Below the pieces are notes generated by a model that saw only the letters and a list, made by a program, of their open reading frames with translations, was not told where the DNA came from and did not search any database. Of a DNA stretch of 35,976 bases, positions 8,624 through 16,694 are shown piece by piece. The DNA lies in assembly GCA_030428905.1 (NCBI GenBank), contig JAUIED010000035.1, forward strand, positions 1-35,976, given 5' to 3'. The position numbers and the translations under genes were made by a program. Numbering within the stretch: the first letter of the stretch is position 1; every line of letters starts with the position of its first letter. Source of the DNA: Gammaproteobacteria bacterium (lineage in GTDB: Bacteria > Pseudomonadota > Gammaproteobacteria > Pseudomonadales > Azotimanducaceae).

Positions 8624-9462
8624 TCGATCTTGCGCACGCTGAGCAGGCGCAAGCGTCGGGAATCAGCGTTGAGCACCTTGAAGCGAAAGGACGCCACATC
8701 TACCGACTCGCCGCGTTTCGGCAAGCGTCCGAATGCCTTCAGCACGAGGCCGCCGATGGTGTCGAACTCATCGTCTGCAAACTCACCGCTGAAATACTCG
8801 TTGAAGTCTTCGATGGTGGTGGTGGCCTTGACGTTGAAGCGGCCGTCTTTCATCGCCTTGATGAAGCCGTCGTCGTGCACGTCGTGTTCGTCTTCGATCT
8901 CACCGACAATCTGTTCCAGCACGTCTTCGATGGTCACCGCACCCGACACATGGCCGTACTCGTCCACCACCAGCGCCATGTGGTTGCGGGTGGCGCGAAA
9001 CTCCTGCAGCAGCACGTTCAGGCGCTTGCTCTCAGGGATGATCGTTGCCTGGCGCACATAGTCTTTGAGGTCGACGCGCCGATCGTCCTTGGGTTGCAGC
9101 AGAAGCGGCAGCAGATCCTTGGCATGGAGAATGCCCTTCAAATCGTCCAGATCATCGCCCACCACCGGGAAACGTGAGTGTTTGGAGGTGATGACCACAC
9201 CCAGCAGTTCCTCCAGCGGCGTGTCCTCACAAACGTGCACCAGGTGCGACCGAGGAATCATGATGTCACGCGCCTGCATATCCGACACGGCAATGGCGCC
9301 GTGGATGATGTTCAGCGTATCGGTGTCCATGATGCGCCGTTCCGCCGCATCCACCAGCACGTCCATCAGTTCGGAGCGGGTCTCGGGTTCGTCGCTGAAA
9401 AGCTGCGAAAGCCAATCCAGCACGCCGCGTTTGTCGTCGGTTGTTTGCGCAGGTTCACTCAT
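8620..9462 (-). CDS. ybeX: CorC/YbeX CBS-domain protein
   Basis: A 280-residue cytosolic protein with two CBS domains (about 66-185, including the [12 protein letters not shown] start and the [20 protein letters not shown] segment) and a C-terminal CorC/HlyC transporter-associated domain (about 200-278). Family proteins have been tied to magnesium/cobalt efflux and, because of the ybeZ-ybeY neighbourhood, to ribosome maturation. The start at 9462 overlaps the ybeY stop as ATGA. The frame stays open further upstream, but that extension overlaps ybeY and has no family similarity. Its own TGA stop overlaps the lnt TTG start. Confidence 0.93.
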   Translation of the reverse strand: MSEPAQTTDDKRGVLDWLSQLFSDEPETRSELMDVLVDAAERRIMDTDTLNIIHGAIAVSDMQARDIMIPRSHLVHVCEDTPLEELLGVVITSKHSRFPVVGDDLDDLKGILHAKDLLPLLLQPKDDRRVDLKDYVRQATIIPESKRLNVLLQEFRATRNHMALVVDEYGHVSGAVTIEDVLEQIVGEIEDEHDVHDDGFIKAMKDGRFNVKATTTIEDFNEYFSGEFADDEFDTIGGLVLKAFGRLPKRGESVDVASFRFKVLNADSRRLRLLSVRKID

Positions 9463-9902
9463 TGGTAGGGATCCCGTATGTCGAGAAGTGCCAGAAGCTC
9501 CACCTCCAGCGACTCCATGGCGGCAGCGTCGGCTTCCGCTTCGTGGTCGTAACCACACAGATGCAGCAATCCGTGCACCAGCATGTGTGCGTAGTGGTCT
9601 TGCGAAGTTTTCCCTTGCTCGCGCGCCTCGCATGCGACGACGGGCGCGCAAATTGCCAGATCGCCCAACAGGTTCAGGCCGTCGAGCGTCAGTTCCGCGG
9701 GAAAGCTCAATACGTTGGTTGGTTTGTCTTTCCCGCGATACTGCCGGTTGAGCGTGCGACTCTCCTCGGCATCGACCAGCCGCACGCACACGTCGTGGTC
9801 GCGGCGATCGCAGCGTGCGAGGGTGAGCTCGGCGATCTCTTCAAATCGCTCAACGCTCGGTACATCGAGTGCTGCCGTTGCCATCTGCACGTCAATGCTC
9901 AT
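9459..9902 (-). CDS. ybeY: endoribonuclease YbeY (rRNA maturation)
   Basis: A 147-residue metalloprotein with the signature zinc motif [11 protein letters not shown] (H110, H114, H120) preceded by the conserved [11 protein letters not shown] segment (60-70). YbeY takes part in 16S rRNA 3'-end processing and ribosome quality control. The start at 9902 (MSIDVQ) is inside the end of ybeZ, overlapping it by 11 bases; the longer open frame upstream is arginine- and serine-rich shadow sequence and was not used. It sits in the conserved order miaB-ybeZ-ybeY-ybeX-lnt and is coupled to ybeX by an ATGA overlap. Confidence 0.95.
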   Translation of the reverse strand: MSIDVQMATAALDVPSVERFEEIAELTLARCDRRDHDVCVRLVDAEESRTLNRQYRGKDKPTNVLSFPAELTLDGLNLLGDLAICAPVVACEAREQGKTSQDHYAHMLVHGLLHLCGYDHEAEADAAAMESLEVELLALLDIRDPYQ

Positions 9903-10935
9903 CCGGGGTGTCTTTGAAGGCTGCGTAGGCGTCCACGATCTTCTGTACCAGCGGATGCCGGACCACGTCGCGGGAATTGAAGATCGTGAAGCTGATGCCG
10001 TCGATCTCCTTGAGCACCCGGCGAACGTGCACGAGCCCGGAAACCTGGCCCCGCGGCAGATCGATCTGCGTGACGTCACCGGTAATCACGGCGGTGGAGC
10101 CGAAGCCGATGCGGGTGAGGAACATCTTCATCTGCTCGATGGTGGTGTTCTGGCTCTCGTCGAGAATGATGAAGGCGTTATTGAGGGTGCGCCCGCGCAT
10201 GTAGGCCAGCGGTGCTACCTCGATGACGTTGCGCTCGATGAGCTTGTTGACCCGTTCGGTGCCCATCATCTCGAACAGCGCGTCGTAGAGCGGCCTCAGG
10301 TAAGGGTCGATCTTCTGCGCCAGATCACCGGGAAGAAAGCCGAGTTTTTCGCCTGCTTCCACAGCCGGCCGCACCAGCACGATGCGCGATACCCGCCGGG
10401 TTTCCAGCGCTTCCACAGCGCAGGCCACGGCAAGGTAGGTCTTGCCCGTGCCAGCCGGACCGATACCGAAATTGATGTCGTTGACGCGAATCGCTGCGGT
10501 GTAGCCGGTCTGGTGGCCACCGCGCGGCATGATGGACTTGCGCGTGGTGCGAATTACCGGATCGTCGGACCGGCTGCTGTCGTCCCGCCCCTCCAGCAGC
10601 GCATCTACGCCAGCCTCCTGCAGAAACAGATGCACGAGATCCGGCTCGATCGTGTCGCGTGCCGCCGTCTCTTTATAGAGTGCCGTGATGATCGCCGCAG
10701 CAGCGCGCACCACACGATCCGCCCCGGTGATCTGGAAGCGATTGCCACGGTTGCGCACGTGCACGCCCAGGCGCTCTTCCAGGTGCTTGAGGTTCTGATC
10801 ATACGGGCCGCACAGTGACGCCAGCCGCTGTGGGTTGTTCGGTTCGAGCGACACCGTCTGGGTGTGCTCTGTCTTGTCTACTGATTCCGGACTGTCGGAG
10901 TCGTCGAGGGTCTCGGAAAGGCTGCTTTCGCTCAA
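9892..10935 (-). CDS. ybeZ: PhoH-like ATPase YbeZ
   Basis: A 347-residue PhoH-family P-loop ATPase: an acidic N-terminal extension (1-30), a KH-like RNA-binding stretch (about 35-95), Walker A GPAGTGKT (159-166) and Walker B FIILDE (255-260) followed by SQN. The family is linked to RNA metabolism, and YbeZ interacts functionally with YbeY. The start is TTG at 10935, supported by GAGG five bases upstream; the ATG five bases further up is out of frame and hits a stop at once. The gene ends 11 bases inside ybeY. It follows miaB after 59 bases and likely shares its transcript. Confidence 0.95.
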   Translation of the reverse strand: MSESSLSETLDDSDSPESVDKTEHTQTVSLEPNNPQRLASLCGPYDQNLKHLEERLGVHVRNRGNRFQITGADRVVRAAAAIITALYKETAARDTIEPDLVHLFLQEAGVDALLEGRDDSSRSDDPVIRTTRKSIMPRGGHQTGYTAAIRVNDINFGIGPAGTGKTYLAVACAVEALETRRVSRIVLVRPAVEAGEKLGFLPGDLAQKIDPYLRPLYDALFEMMGTERVNKLIERNVIEVAPLAYMRGRTLNNAFIILDESQNTTIEQMKMFLTRIGFGSTAVITGDVTQIDLPRGQVSGLVHVRRVLKEIDGISFTIFNSRDVVRHPLVQKIVDAYAAFKDTPDEH

Positions 10936-10994
10936 TCCATCCTCTTTATTGTGTCCCTGTCGCGAAGCATATCGACGCAGCCTCCCCTGTCAAA

Positions 10995-12332
10995 TCAGGA
11001 ATCGGCCGGCAACAACGTGCCGCGAAGAGAGTTGGGTAGGGCTTCGTCGACACGGACGATGCTGAAGCCGCCGATGAGGCGATCATCTGCGGCACGAAAA
11101 TTCACCACACGGTTGTTCTCGGTGCGCCCCTGAAGCTGGCCAGGATCGCGGGCAGACCGGCCGGTGACGAGCACACGCTCCTCCCCGCCCACCATCGCCG
11201 CCGAGATGGCTGCCGCCTGCTCGCGGATGCGGTCCTGCAGGATGGCCAGCCGATGCTTCTTTACGCTCATGGGCGTCGGGTCCGGCAGGTCAGCTGCCGG
11301 CGTGCCGGGACGGGCGCTGTAGATGAAGCTGAATGACGTGTCGTAGCCGACGTCATCGATGAGCTTCATGGTGGCTTCGAAGTCGGCATCGCTCTCCCCG
11401 GGAAAACCGATGATGAAGTCTGAGGACAGGCTGATGTTCGGTCGCACCCGGCGCAGGGCGCGGATCTTCGACTTGTATTCCAGGGCCGTGTGGCCGCGCT
11501 TCATGGCGGCAAGAATGCGGTCTGAGCCCGACTGCACCGGCAGGTGCAGGTGATCCACGAGCTGCGGCACATCGGCGAATGCCTGCACCAACGCATCACC
11601 AAAGTCGTTGGGGTGCGAGGTGGTGAAGCGGATGCGCTCCACCCCCTCGATGTCCGCTACGTAGTAGATCAGTTCCGCCAGGTCCGCTTCGTCGCCATCG
11701 ATCTCACCCAGGTAGGAGTTGACGTTCTGACCCAGCAGATGGATTTCCTTCACACCCTGATCCACCAGAGCGCGCACCTCCGCCAGTACGTCGTCCACCG
11801 GCCGGCTCACCTCTTCGCCACGGGTGTAGGGCACCACGCAGAAGCTGCAGTACTTGGAGCAGCCCTCCATGATGGACACATAGGCGCTGGCGCCATCGGC
11901 ATGCGGCGTGGGCAGGCGGTCGAATTTCTCGATTTCAGGAAAGGAGATGTCCACCACGGTTACGCCGCCGCCGGTACGGGACTTCTCCTCCACCAGCTCC
12001 GGCAGCCGGTGCAGGGTTTGCGGGCCGAACACCAGGTCGACATACGGTGCACGCTGGCCGATGGCCGCCCCCTCCTGGCTTGCCACACAACCGCCGACGC
12101 CGATCATCACCTCCGGGTTGGCCTCCTTGAGCCGCTTCCACCGGCCTAGCTGGTGGAACACCTTCTCCTGGGCCTTTTCGCGGATAGAACAGGTGTTGAG
12201 CAGAAGCAGGTGCGCCTCGCTGGCGTCCTTCGTTTCCTCGTACCCCAGATCGTCGCGCAGCAGGTCACGCATGCGTGCCGAGTCGTACTCGTTCATCTGG
12301 CAACCGTGGGTCTGGATGAAGACTTTCTTCAT
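10995..12332 (-). CDS. miaB: tRNA-2-methylthio-N6-dimethylallyladenosine synthase
   Basis: A 445-residue methylthiotransferase. The N-terminal domain holds Cys11, Cys48 and Cys82, which bind the auxiliary [4Fe-4S] cluster. The radical-SAM core carries Cx3Cx2C (C158, C162, C165), and a C-terminal TRAM domain (about 375-440) binds tRNA. MiaB converts i6A37 to ms2i6A37 in tRNAs that read UNN codons. It is the first gene of the ybeZ-ybeY-ybeX-lnt run, as in many Gammaproteobacteria. A TATAAT box lies about 30 bases upstream of the ATG, and the gene is divergent from the DUF1820 gene. Confidence 0.97.
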   Translation of the reverse strand: MKKVFIQTHGCQMNEYDSARMRDLLRDDLGYEETKDASEAHLLLLNTCSIREKAQEKVFHQLGRWKRLKEANPEVMIGVGGCVASQEGAAIGQRAPYVDLVFGPQTLHRLPELVEEKSRTGGGVTVVDISFPEIEKFDRLPTPHADGASAYVSIMEGCSKYCSFCVVPYTRGEEVSRPVDDVLAEVRALVDQGVKEIHLLGQNVNSYLGEIDGDEADLAELIYYVADIEGVERIRFTTSHPNDFGDALVQAFADVPQLVDHLHLPVQSGSDRILAAMKRGHTALEYKSKIRALRRVRPNISLSSDFIIGFPGESDADFEATMKLIDDVGYDTSFSFIYSARPGTPAADLPDPTPMSVKKHRLAILQDRIREQAAAISAAMVGGEERVLVTGRSARDPGQLQGRTENNRVVNFRAADDRLIGGFSIVRVDEALPNSLRGTLLPADS

Positions 12333-12360
12333 CGGCGCGTACCGAAAAAATGGGCGGCGG

Positions 12361-12366
12361 ATTATA
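12361..12366 (-). promoter_or_regulatory. candidate -10 box for the miaB operon
   Basis: A perfect TATAAT reads on the minus strand, placing transcription start near 12354, about 22 bases before the miaB ATG. The -35 region is weak (TTTCAA at 16-base spacing). The sequence around it (ATTATATA) is near-palindromic and could also serve the divergent DUF1820 gene. Confidence 0.45.
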
Positions 12367-12439
12367 TACGAGGGGGCTACACTTGAAATTCTTCTGTTTC
12401 GACCCCACTTCCGGGCGTCGGCCGTATGACGCAGGACAC

Positions 12440-12790
12440 ATGAGCAAATCCAATCGCGAGATCGATCAGAGCATCTACCGGGTGCTGTTTCACAACCAGG
12501 GACAGATCTACGAGGTCTACGCGCAGGCGATCTATCAGAGCGAGCTGTACGGCTTCATCGAGATCGAGGACTACATCTTCGGCAAGCGCTCGCAGATGGT
12601 CATCGACCCGAGCGAAGACAAGCTGCGCACCGAGTTTGAAGGGGTGCAGCGCAGCTTCGTGCCCATGCACGCGGTGATCCGAATCGATGAGGTCGAGAAA
12701 GAAGGCGTTGCCAAGATCAAGGAAGCCTCGGGCGACAAGATCACGCCGTTTCCGGTGCCCATGCCTAGAGACACCACGCCAAAGTCGTAA
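12440..12790 (+). CDS. DUF1820 family protein
   Basis: A 116-residue protein with the opening [17 protein letters not shown] and the [14 protein letters not shown] core typical of DUF1820, a family of unknown function restricted largely to Gammaproteobacteria. No signal peptide, membrane segment or catalytic motif is visible. The ATG at 12440 is chosen because AGGA lies four bases upstream; the frame is open further up but that part reads as promoter sequence shared with divergent miaB. It ends three bases before the convergent 2-hydroxy-acid dehydrogenase gene ends, with no terminator hairpin between them. Confidence 0.85.
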   Translation: MSKSNREIDQSIYRVLFHNQGQIYEVYAQAIYQSELYGFIEIEDYIFGKRSQMVIDPSEDKLRTEFEGVQRSFVPMHAVIRIDEVEKEGVAKIKEASGDKITPFPVPMPRDTTPKS

Positions 12791-12793
12791 ACG

Positions 12794-13873
12794 TCAGTAG
12801 TCGTCCACCAGCGGAAAGGCGCTGAGGACATCCGGCGGCGCCAGAGGCGCCTCGCGCACCAGCAGATCCGGTTGCAGGGCGTCCAGCGAAGACACGCCGA
12901 GCAACGCCATGGCGGTGACTACCTCATGCTCCAGGATCTGTAGCGCGTTTGTCAGCGCATCGCGGCCGCCGGCAGCCAGCGCCAGGCCTTCGAAGCGCCC
13001 CATGCCCACAGCCGCCGCACCCAGGCACAGCGCCTTGACCACGTCCGCGCCGCGCATGAAGCCGCCATCCACCCACACCGGCGCGCGACCGGCCACTGCC
13101 TCCACCACCTCTGGCAGCACGTCGATGCAGGCGCGGGTGTGATCCAGCTGACGGCCGCCGTGGTTGGACACGTAGACCACATCCACCCCCATTTGGGCGC
13201 AACGCGCAGCATCGTCGGCGCGCGCCACGCCCTTGATCACCAGGGGGATGTCGAAACGCTCCTTGATGTGCGCCACCGTATCCCAGGTCATGCGCGCCTG
13301 TTCGCCGAAATCATTGCCCTGCACCTGCCGCCCCGAACCGGGTATGTGGCGCTTGAGCATGTCGCGCTCGCGCCGCGAGTAGACCTGGGTGTCGGCCGTG
13401 AGGCAGAAGGCGGTGTAGCCGGCGGCGATGGACCGCTCGATGATGTCGTCCATCCACGCCTGATCGCGCACCAGATAGAGCTGGTAGATGCGCGGCCCGG
13501 GTGCTTCTGCAGCCAGCGTTTCGAAATCCGGCTGGCACACGGAGCTGAGAATCTGCAGCACGCCGAACTCATCTGCCGCACGCGCCACGTCCAACGCACC
13601 TTCAGGGTGAAACACCTGCACCGAGCCGATGGGCGGCATCACCACGGGCAAACGTACGGAATGACCGAGCAGGCTGGTGCGGGCGCTGGCGCCACTCACA
13701 TCGTTGAGAATGCGCGGCCGGAAGAGCCACGATTCCACACCCGCCCGATTGCGCCGCAGCGACGCTTCCGTCTCCGCCGCGCCCATCAGGTAGTCCCATT
13801 CATTGCGGTGCAAGTTGCGCCGCGCCGCCTGTACCATCTCGGTCAGCGTCAAAAACCGTTTCTCAGCCACCAT
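12794..13873 (-). CDS. FMN-dependent alpha-hydroxy-acid dehydrogenase/oxidase
   Basis: A protein of about 359 residues of the glycolate oxidase / L-lactate dehydrogenase (LldD) family, a TIM barrel that binds FMN and oxidises L-2-hydroxy acids. Conserved pieces include the DYLMGAAETEASLRRNR helix near the N-terminus, an IYQLYLVRD strand, the FMN-contacting Lys in LVIKGV, and the catalytic motif VSNHGGRQLD with the proton-abstracting His and substrate-binding Arg. Near the C-terminus, VWVDGGFMRGADVVKALCLGA forms the phosphate site. The natural substrate cannot be told. The start at 13873 has AGGG six bases upstream; the longer open frame is not family-like. Its start is only 29 bases from that of the divergent DUF2147 gene. 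Confidence 0.88.
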   Translation of the reverse strand: MVAEKRFLTLTEMVQAARRNLHRNEWDYLMGAAETEASLRRNRAGVESWLFRPRILNDVSGASARTSLLGHSVRLPVVMPPIGSVQVFHPEGALDVARAADEFGVLQILSSVCQPDFETLAAEAPGPRIYQLYLVRDQAWMDDIIERSIAAGYTAFCLTADTQVYSRRERDMLKRHIPGSGRQVQGNDFGEQARMTWDTVAHIKERFDIPLVIKGVARADDAARCAQMGVDVVYVSNHGGRQLDHTRACIDVLPEVVEAVAGRAPVWVDGGFMRGADVVKALCLGAAAVGMGRFEGLALAAGGRDALTNALQILEHEVVTAMALLGVSSLDALQPDLLVREAPLAPPDVLSAFPLVDDY

Positions 13874-13902
13874 CCCATCCCTTAACCACCCAGGAGCCGA
13901 CC

Positions 13903-14415
13903 GTGAGAGCATTCGCCACCCTCTTGAGCATTGCAACCTTCCTGTGCCTCGCGGGCGTCGCCGCGCACGCCGACGACTCGCGTGACCCGAGCGGGCTGTG
14001 GGCCAACGACAAGTCCATGCTGCGCATCAGCGTGGAAGGAGACACCCTGCGTGCCGAAGTGGTGGCGCTGAAGAACCCTACCTACACGGCAGAAGAGGAA
14101 ACCAACTGGCCGGTGGGCACCGAGCGGCGCGACGACAACAACCCCGACGCGAGCCTGCGAGCCCGGCCGGTGCTCGGCATCAACCTCCTCAAAGGCTTCA
14201 TCTGGGATGACGGCAAATGGCGCGGTGAGCTGTACGATCCCGAGTCCGGCAACTGGTACTCCGCGCATATCACGGTGTCGCGCAAGGGTGTACTGCGCAT
14301 GCGCGGCTACATCGGCACTCCGCTGCTCGGGCGCACCGCGGAGTTCGTGCCAGCGGCGCGCTGCACGGAAGACGTCAAGGCGATGATCGCCGGCACAAAC
14401 CTCGTTTCCTGCTGA
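13903..14415 (+). CDS. secreted DUF2147 family protein
   Basis: A 170-residue protein with a clear Sec signal peptide (positive start, hydrophobic 5-18, cleavage probably after AHA at about 21-23). The mature part opens with DPSGLWAND and contains WDDGKWRGELYDPESGNWY and LRMRGYIGTPLLGRTAEF, the pattern of DUF2147, a small beta-rich periplasmic family of unknown function. The mature chain has only two Cys, near its C-terminus. The start is GTG at 13903 with GGAG at 13893-13896. It precedes the flavoprotein reductase by 42 bases and may share its transcript. Confidence 0.85.
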   Translation: MRAFATLLSIATFLCLAGVAAHADDSRDPSGLWANDKSMLRISVEGDTLRAEVVALKNPTYTAEEETNWPVGTERRDDNNPDASLRARPVLGINLLKGFIWDDGKWRGELYDPESGNWYSAHITVSRKGVLRMRGYIGTPLLGRTAEFVPAARCTEDVKAMIAGTNLVSC

Positions 14416-14457
14416 AGCGCTGGGTAGACTAGGCGGTTTCAGGTTTCAGGAGCGGTC

Positions 14458-15666
14458 ATGTCCACCGTCGTAATCATCGGCGCCGGCCACGGCGCCGGCC
14501 AGGCAGCAGCAAGCCTCCGCCAGGAGGGCCACGAAGGCCCCATCATCATCTTCGGCGATGAGGCGCACATTCCGTATCAGCGCCCGCCGCTGTCGAAGCA
14601 GTACCTGTCCGGTGAGCAGCCCATCGAGCGGGTGTATCTGCGGCCGCAGAAGTTCTACGACGACAAAGATGTGGACGTACGCACCGGCGTGCGCGTGACC
14701 GCCATCGACCCGGAAGGCAGAACGGTTACCACAGACGGAGGCGAGACCGTCGCCTGGGACCACCTGATCATCGCTACCGGCAGCCGTGCGCGCATCCTCA
14801 ACATCGAAGGTTCGGATCTGGGCGGCATTCACTACCTGCGCACCATCGGTGATGTGGACGCGATCCGTGAAGAGATGGGCGAAGGTAAGAAGCTGGTGAT
14901 CGTCGGCGGCGGCTACATCGGCCTGGAAGTGGCCTCCGTGGCAGTGGAATCCGGCATGGAAGTGCACGTCATCGAGATGGAAGACCGCATCCTGCAGCGC
15001 GTCACCACACCGGAGATGAGCGCCTATTACCACAACCTGCACACCTCACGCGGTGTCAACATACACACCAACACCGGCGTCAGCGGCTTTGAGGGCGCCG
15101 ACGGCCGCGTCACCGCTGTGAAGGCGGGCGAGCAACGCTTTGCCGCGGACGTTGTGATCGTCGGTATCGGCATCATCCCCAATATCGAGCTTGCGCAGGA
15201 CGCCGGGCTTACGTGCGACAACGGCATCGTCGTGGACGATCACTGCCGCACCTCCAACCCCGACATCTATGCGATCGGCGACTGCAGCAACCACCCCAAC
15301 CCGCTGCTCGGCAGACGGCTGCGCCTGGAATCCGTGCCCAACGCCATGGAGCAGGCGCGCGTGGCCTGCGCCAACATCTGCGGCGGCGACAAGGTGTATG
15401 CGTCCATTCCCTGGTTCTGGTCCGATCAGTACGAACTGAAGCTGCAGATGGTGGGATTTTCGGCAGACGGCGACCAGCAGGTGCTGCGCGGCGATCAGGC
15501 CGCCAATCAGTTTGCCGTGTTCTACCTGAAAGACGGCAACGTGGTGGCGGCTGACGCGGTCAACAGCCCCAAAGAGTTCATGATGTGCAAGCAGATGATC
15601 GGCAAGCCTGTGGACGCACAGAAGCTGGCGGACCCGGATCAGGACCTCAAGGCCCTGATGCAGTAG
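14458..15666 (+). CDS. FAD-dependent ferredoxin/rubredoxin reductase-like oxidoreductase
   Basis: A 402-residue two-dinucleotide-binding flavoprotein. The N-terminal FAD site is VVIIGAGHGAGQAAASLR (4-21), the NAD(P)H site is LVIVGGGYIGLEVASVAVE in the middle, the second FAD motif is DIYAIGDC, and a C-terminal reductase domain follows (about 325-400). The early PYQRPPLSKQYLSG segment is typical of ferredoxin reductases serving cytochrome P450 or ring-hydroxylating oxygenases (putidaredoxin-reductase type). No partner ferredoxin or oxygenase is in the window. The ATG has AGGAG five bases upstream (14448-14452). Downstream are a GC-rich hairpin and a MITE. Confidence 0.9.
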   Translation: MSTVVIIGAGHGAGQAAASLRQEGHEGPIIIFGDEAHIPYQRPPLSKQYLSGEQPIERVYLRPQKFYDDKDVDVRTGVRVTAIDPEGRTVTTDGGETVAWDHLIIATGSRARILNIEGSDLGGIHYLRTIGDVDAIREEMGEGKKLVIVGGGYIGLEVASVAVESGMEVHVIEMEDRILQRVTTPEMSAYYHNLHTSRGVNIHTNTGVSGFEGADGRVTAVKAGEQRFAADVVIVGIGIIPNIELAQDAGLTCDNGIVVDDHCRTSNPDIYAIGDCSNHPNPLLGRRLRLESVPNAMEQARVACANICGGDKVYASIPWFWSDQYELKLQMVGFSADGDQQVLRGDQAANQFAVFYLKDGNVVAADAVNSPKEFMMCKQMIGKPVDAQKLADPDQDLKALMQ

Positions 15667-15676
15667 TCCGCCATCT

Positions 15677-15700
15677 GCGCGAGCGTTGCGAAGCTTGCGC
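15677..15700 (+). terminator. GC-rich hairpin after the reductase gene
   Basis: GCGCGAGC (15677-15684) pairs with GCTTGCGC (15693-15700) with one G-U pair around an 8-base loop, 10 bases after the reductase stop. There is no U-run after it; a MITE begins five bases downstream. It may be a weak or Rho-dependent transcript end. Confidence 0.3.
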
Positions 15701-15704
15701 TTAG

Positions 15705-15845
15705 CAGGGTGCTGAATAAGTACTTCCTGTACTTATTCAGCGACCGCGGGCTGTCGCCCGCTCACGCCGAATCAAGCACTTACGTGCTTGGTTCGCGGCC
15801 CGCCCGTCCCTTGCCGGGATACCAGGCTGCTTTTTCAGCAGCCTG
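15705..15845. mobile_element. 141-bp IS5-like MITE with TTAG target duplication
   Basis: The ends are inverted repeats: CAGGGTGCTGAATAAG on the left and, read from the right end inward, CAGGCTGCTGAAAAAG (14 of 16 identical). The element is flanked by TTAG at 15701-15704 and 15846-15849. Inside are four hairpins: 15711-15723/15729-15741 (perfect 13 bp), 15746-15751/15756-15761, 15768-15779/15784-15795 (12 bp, one G-U), and 15823-15831/15837-15845 (perfect 9 bp). It has no coding capacity. A 4-bp YTAR target and GGTGC..GAATAAG ends are features of the IS5 subgroup, so a transposase of that family probably moved it. It lies between two convergent genes, and the right-hand TTAG contains the stop codon of the peroxiredoxin gene. 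Confidence 0.75.
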
Positions 15846-16589
15846 TTAGGCAGCGCGATCTTCAGCCAGCCAGGCCTCCACATCGTCTGCGCCACCTATC
15901 CGCTGGCCGTTGACGAACACCTGGGGGAACGTTGTGGCACCCGCGACCGCGCGCATCGTGCGGTCGCTGATACCTGAGCCGAGCTCCAGCTCCTCGAACG
16001 CAAGCCCTGCGGCGCTCAACGCGCGCTTGGCGCGGGCGCAGTGGCCGCAACCGGCACGGGTGAACACCGTCACATCAGCCGGTGCAGCCCGGCCCGGCGC
16101 CAGATACTCGAGCACCGTGTCGGCATCCGACACATGGAAGGGGTCGCCCGGCTCCTCGGGCTCAACGAACATCTGCTCGATGACACCGTCGTTCACCACC
16201 ATGGCGTAGCGCCAGGAGCGACGTCCGAAACCGAGATCATCCTTGTCCACCAGCAGGCCCATGCCTTCGGTGAAGGCGCCGTTACCATCCGGCAGAAACC
16301 GGAGGTTCCATGCCTGCTGATCCTTCTGCCACTGGTTCATGACAAACGCATCGTTCACCGACAGGCAGACGATCTCATCCACACCGAGCTGGCTGAACGT
16401 GTCCGCGAGCTGGTTATATCGCGGCACATGCGCCGACGAACAGGTGGGCGTGAAGGCGCCGGGCAGGGAGAAAACCACCACGCGCCGACCGTCGAAGATT
16501 TCGGCGGAAGTAACATCGGCCCACTCGTGACCGTTGCGGGTCTTGAAGGTGACCTGTGGTACGCGGTCGCCGGCTTGAAGATGTTGCAT
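15846..16589 (-). CDS. peroxiredoxin-5/glutaredoxin fusion protein
   Basis: A 247-residue hybrid. The N-terminal Prx5-type domain (1-165) has the peroxidatic motif PGAFTPTC with Cys50 and the conserved Arg in GRRSWRYAM (about 123-124). The C-terminal glutaredoxin (172-243) has CGHC (C181, C184), the TFPQVFVNG glutathione-binding loop (220-228) and a GG at 232-233. Such fusions, known from Haemophilus and other bacteria, reduce hydrogen peroxide and alkyl peroxides using glutathione directly, in the cytosol. The upstream 100 bases are AT-rich and carry a promoter with a dyad. The TAA stop lies in the duplicated target of the MITE, so the insertion left the protein intact. It was probably moved apart from the acyl-CoA dehydrogenase operon only by its own promoter. 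Confidence 0.95.
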   Translation of the reverse strand: MQHLQAGDRVPQVTFKTRNGHEWADVTSAEIFDGRRVVVFSLPGAFTPTCSSAHVPRYNQLADTFSQLGVDEIVCLSVNDAFVMNQWQKDQQAWNLRFLPDGNGAFTEGMGLLVDKDDLGFGRRSWRYAMVVNDGVIEQMFVEPEEPGDPFHVSDADTVLEYLAPGRAAPADVTVFTRAGCGHCARAKRALSAAGLAFEELELGSGISDRTMRAVAGATTFPQVFVNGQRIGGADDVEAWLAEDRAA

Positions 16590-16640
16590 TGGATACTCCT
16601 GACTGCTTGATTGATGCGATCAGGATAGGCAACGAACACT

Positions 16641-16675
16641 ATTATATGAAGTTGATTGTTTTTATAGAAACAATC
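16641..16675 (-). promoter_or_regulatory. promoter and dyad operator of the peroxiredoxin-glutaredoxin gene
   Basis: On the minus strand a perfect TATAAT (16646-16641) has no good -35. Instead an 8-bp perfect inverted repeat, GATTGTTT (16654-16661) and AAACAATC (16668-16675), is centred about 21 bases upstream of the -10, over the -35 position. The region is markedly AT-rich against its neighbours. This layout fits a site for a dimeric regulator. The half-sites do not match the OxyR ATAG-N7-CTAT pattern. Confidence 0.5.
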
Positions 16676-16694
16676 GCAAATAACTATCGACCAT

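Noticed and set aside
9463-9789. N-terminal extension of ybeX
   Set aside because: It overlaps ybeY completely, is Arg-rich, and the ATG at 9462 gives the normal family N-terminus with ATGA coupling.
16590-16694. OxyR site upstream of the peroxiredoxin-glutaredoxin gene
   Set aside because: ATAG and CTAT elements are present but their spacings (10 and 16 bases) do not fit the ATAG-N7-CTAT pattern.
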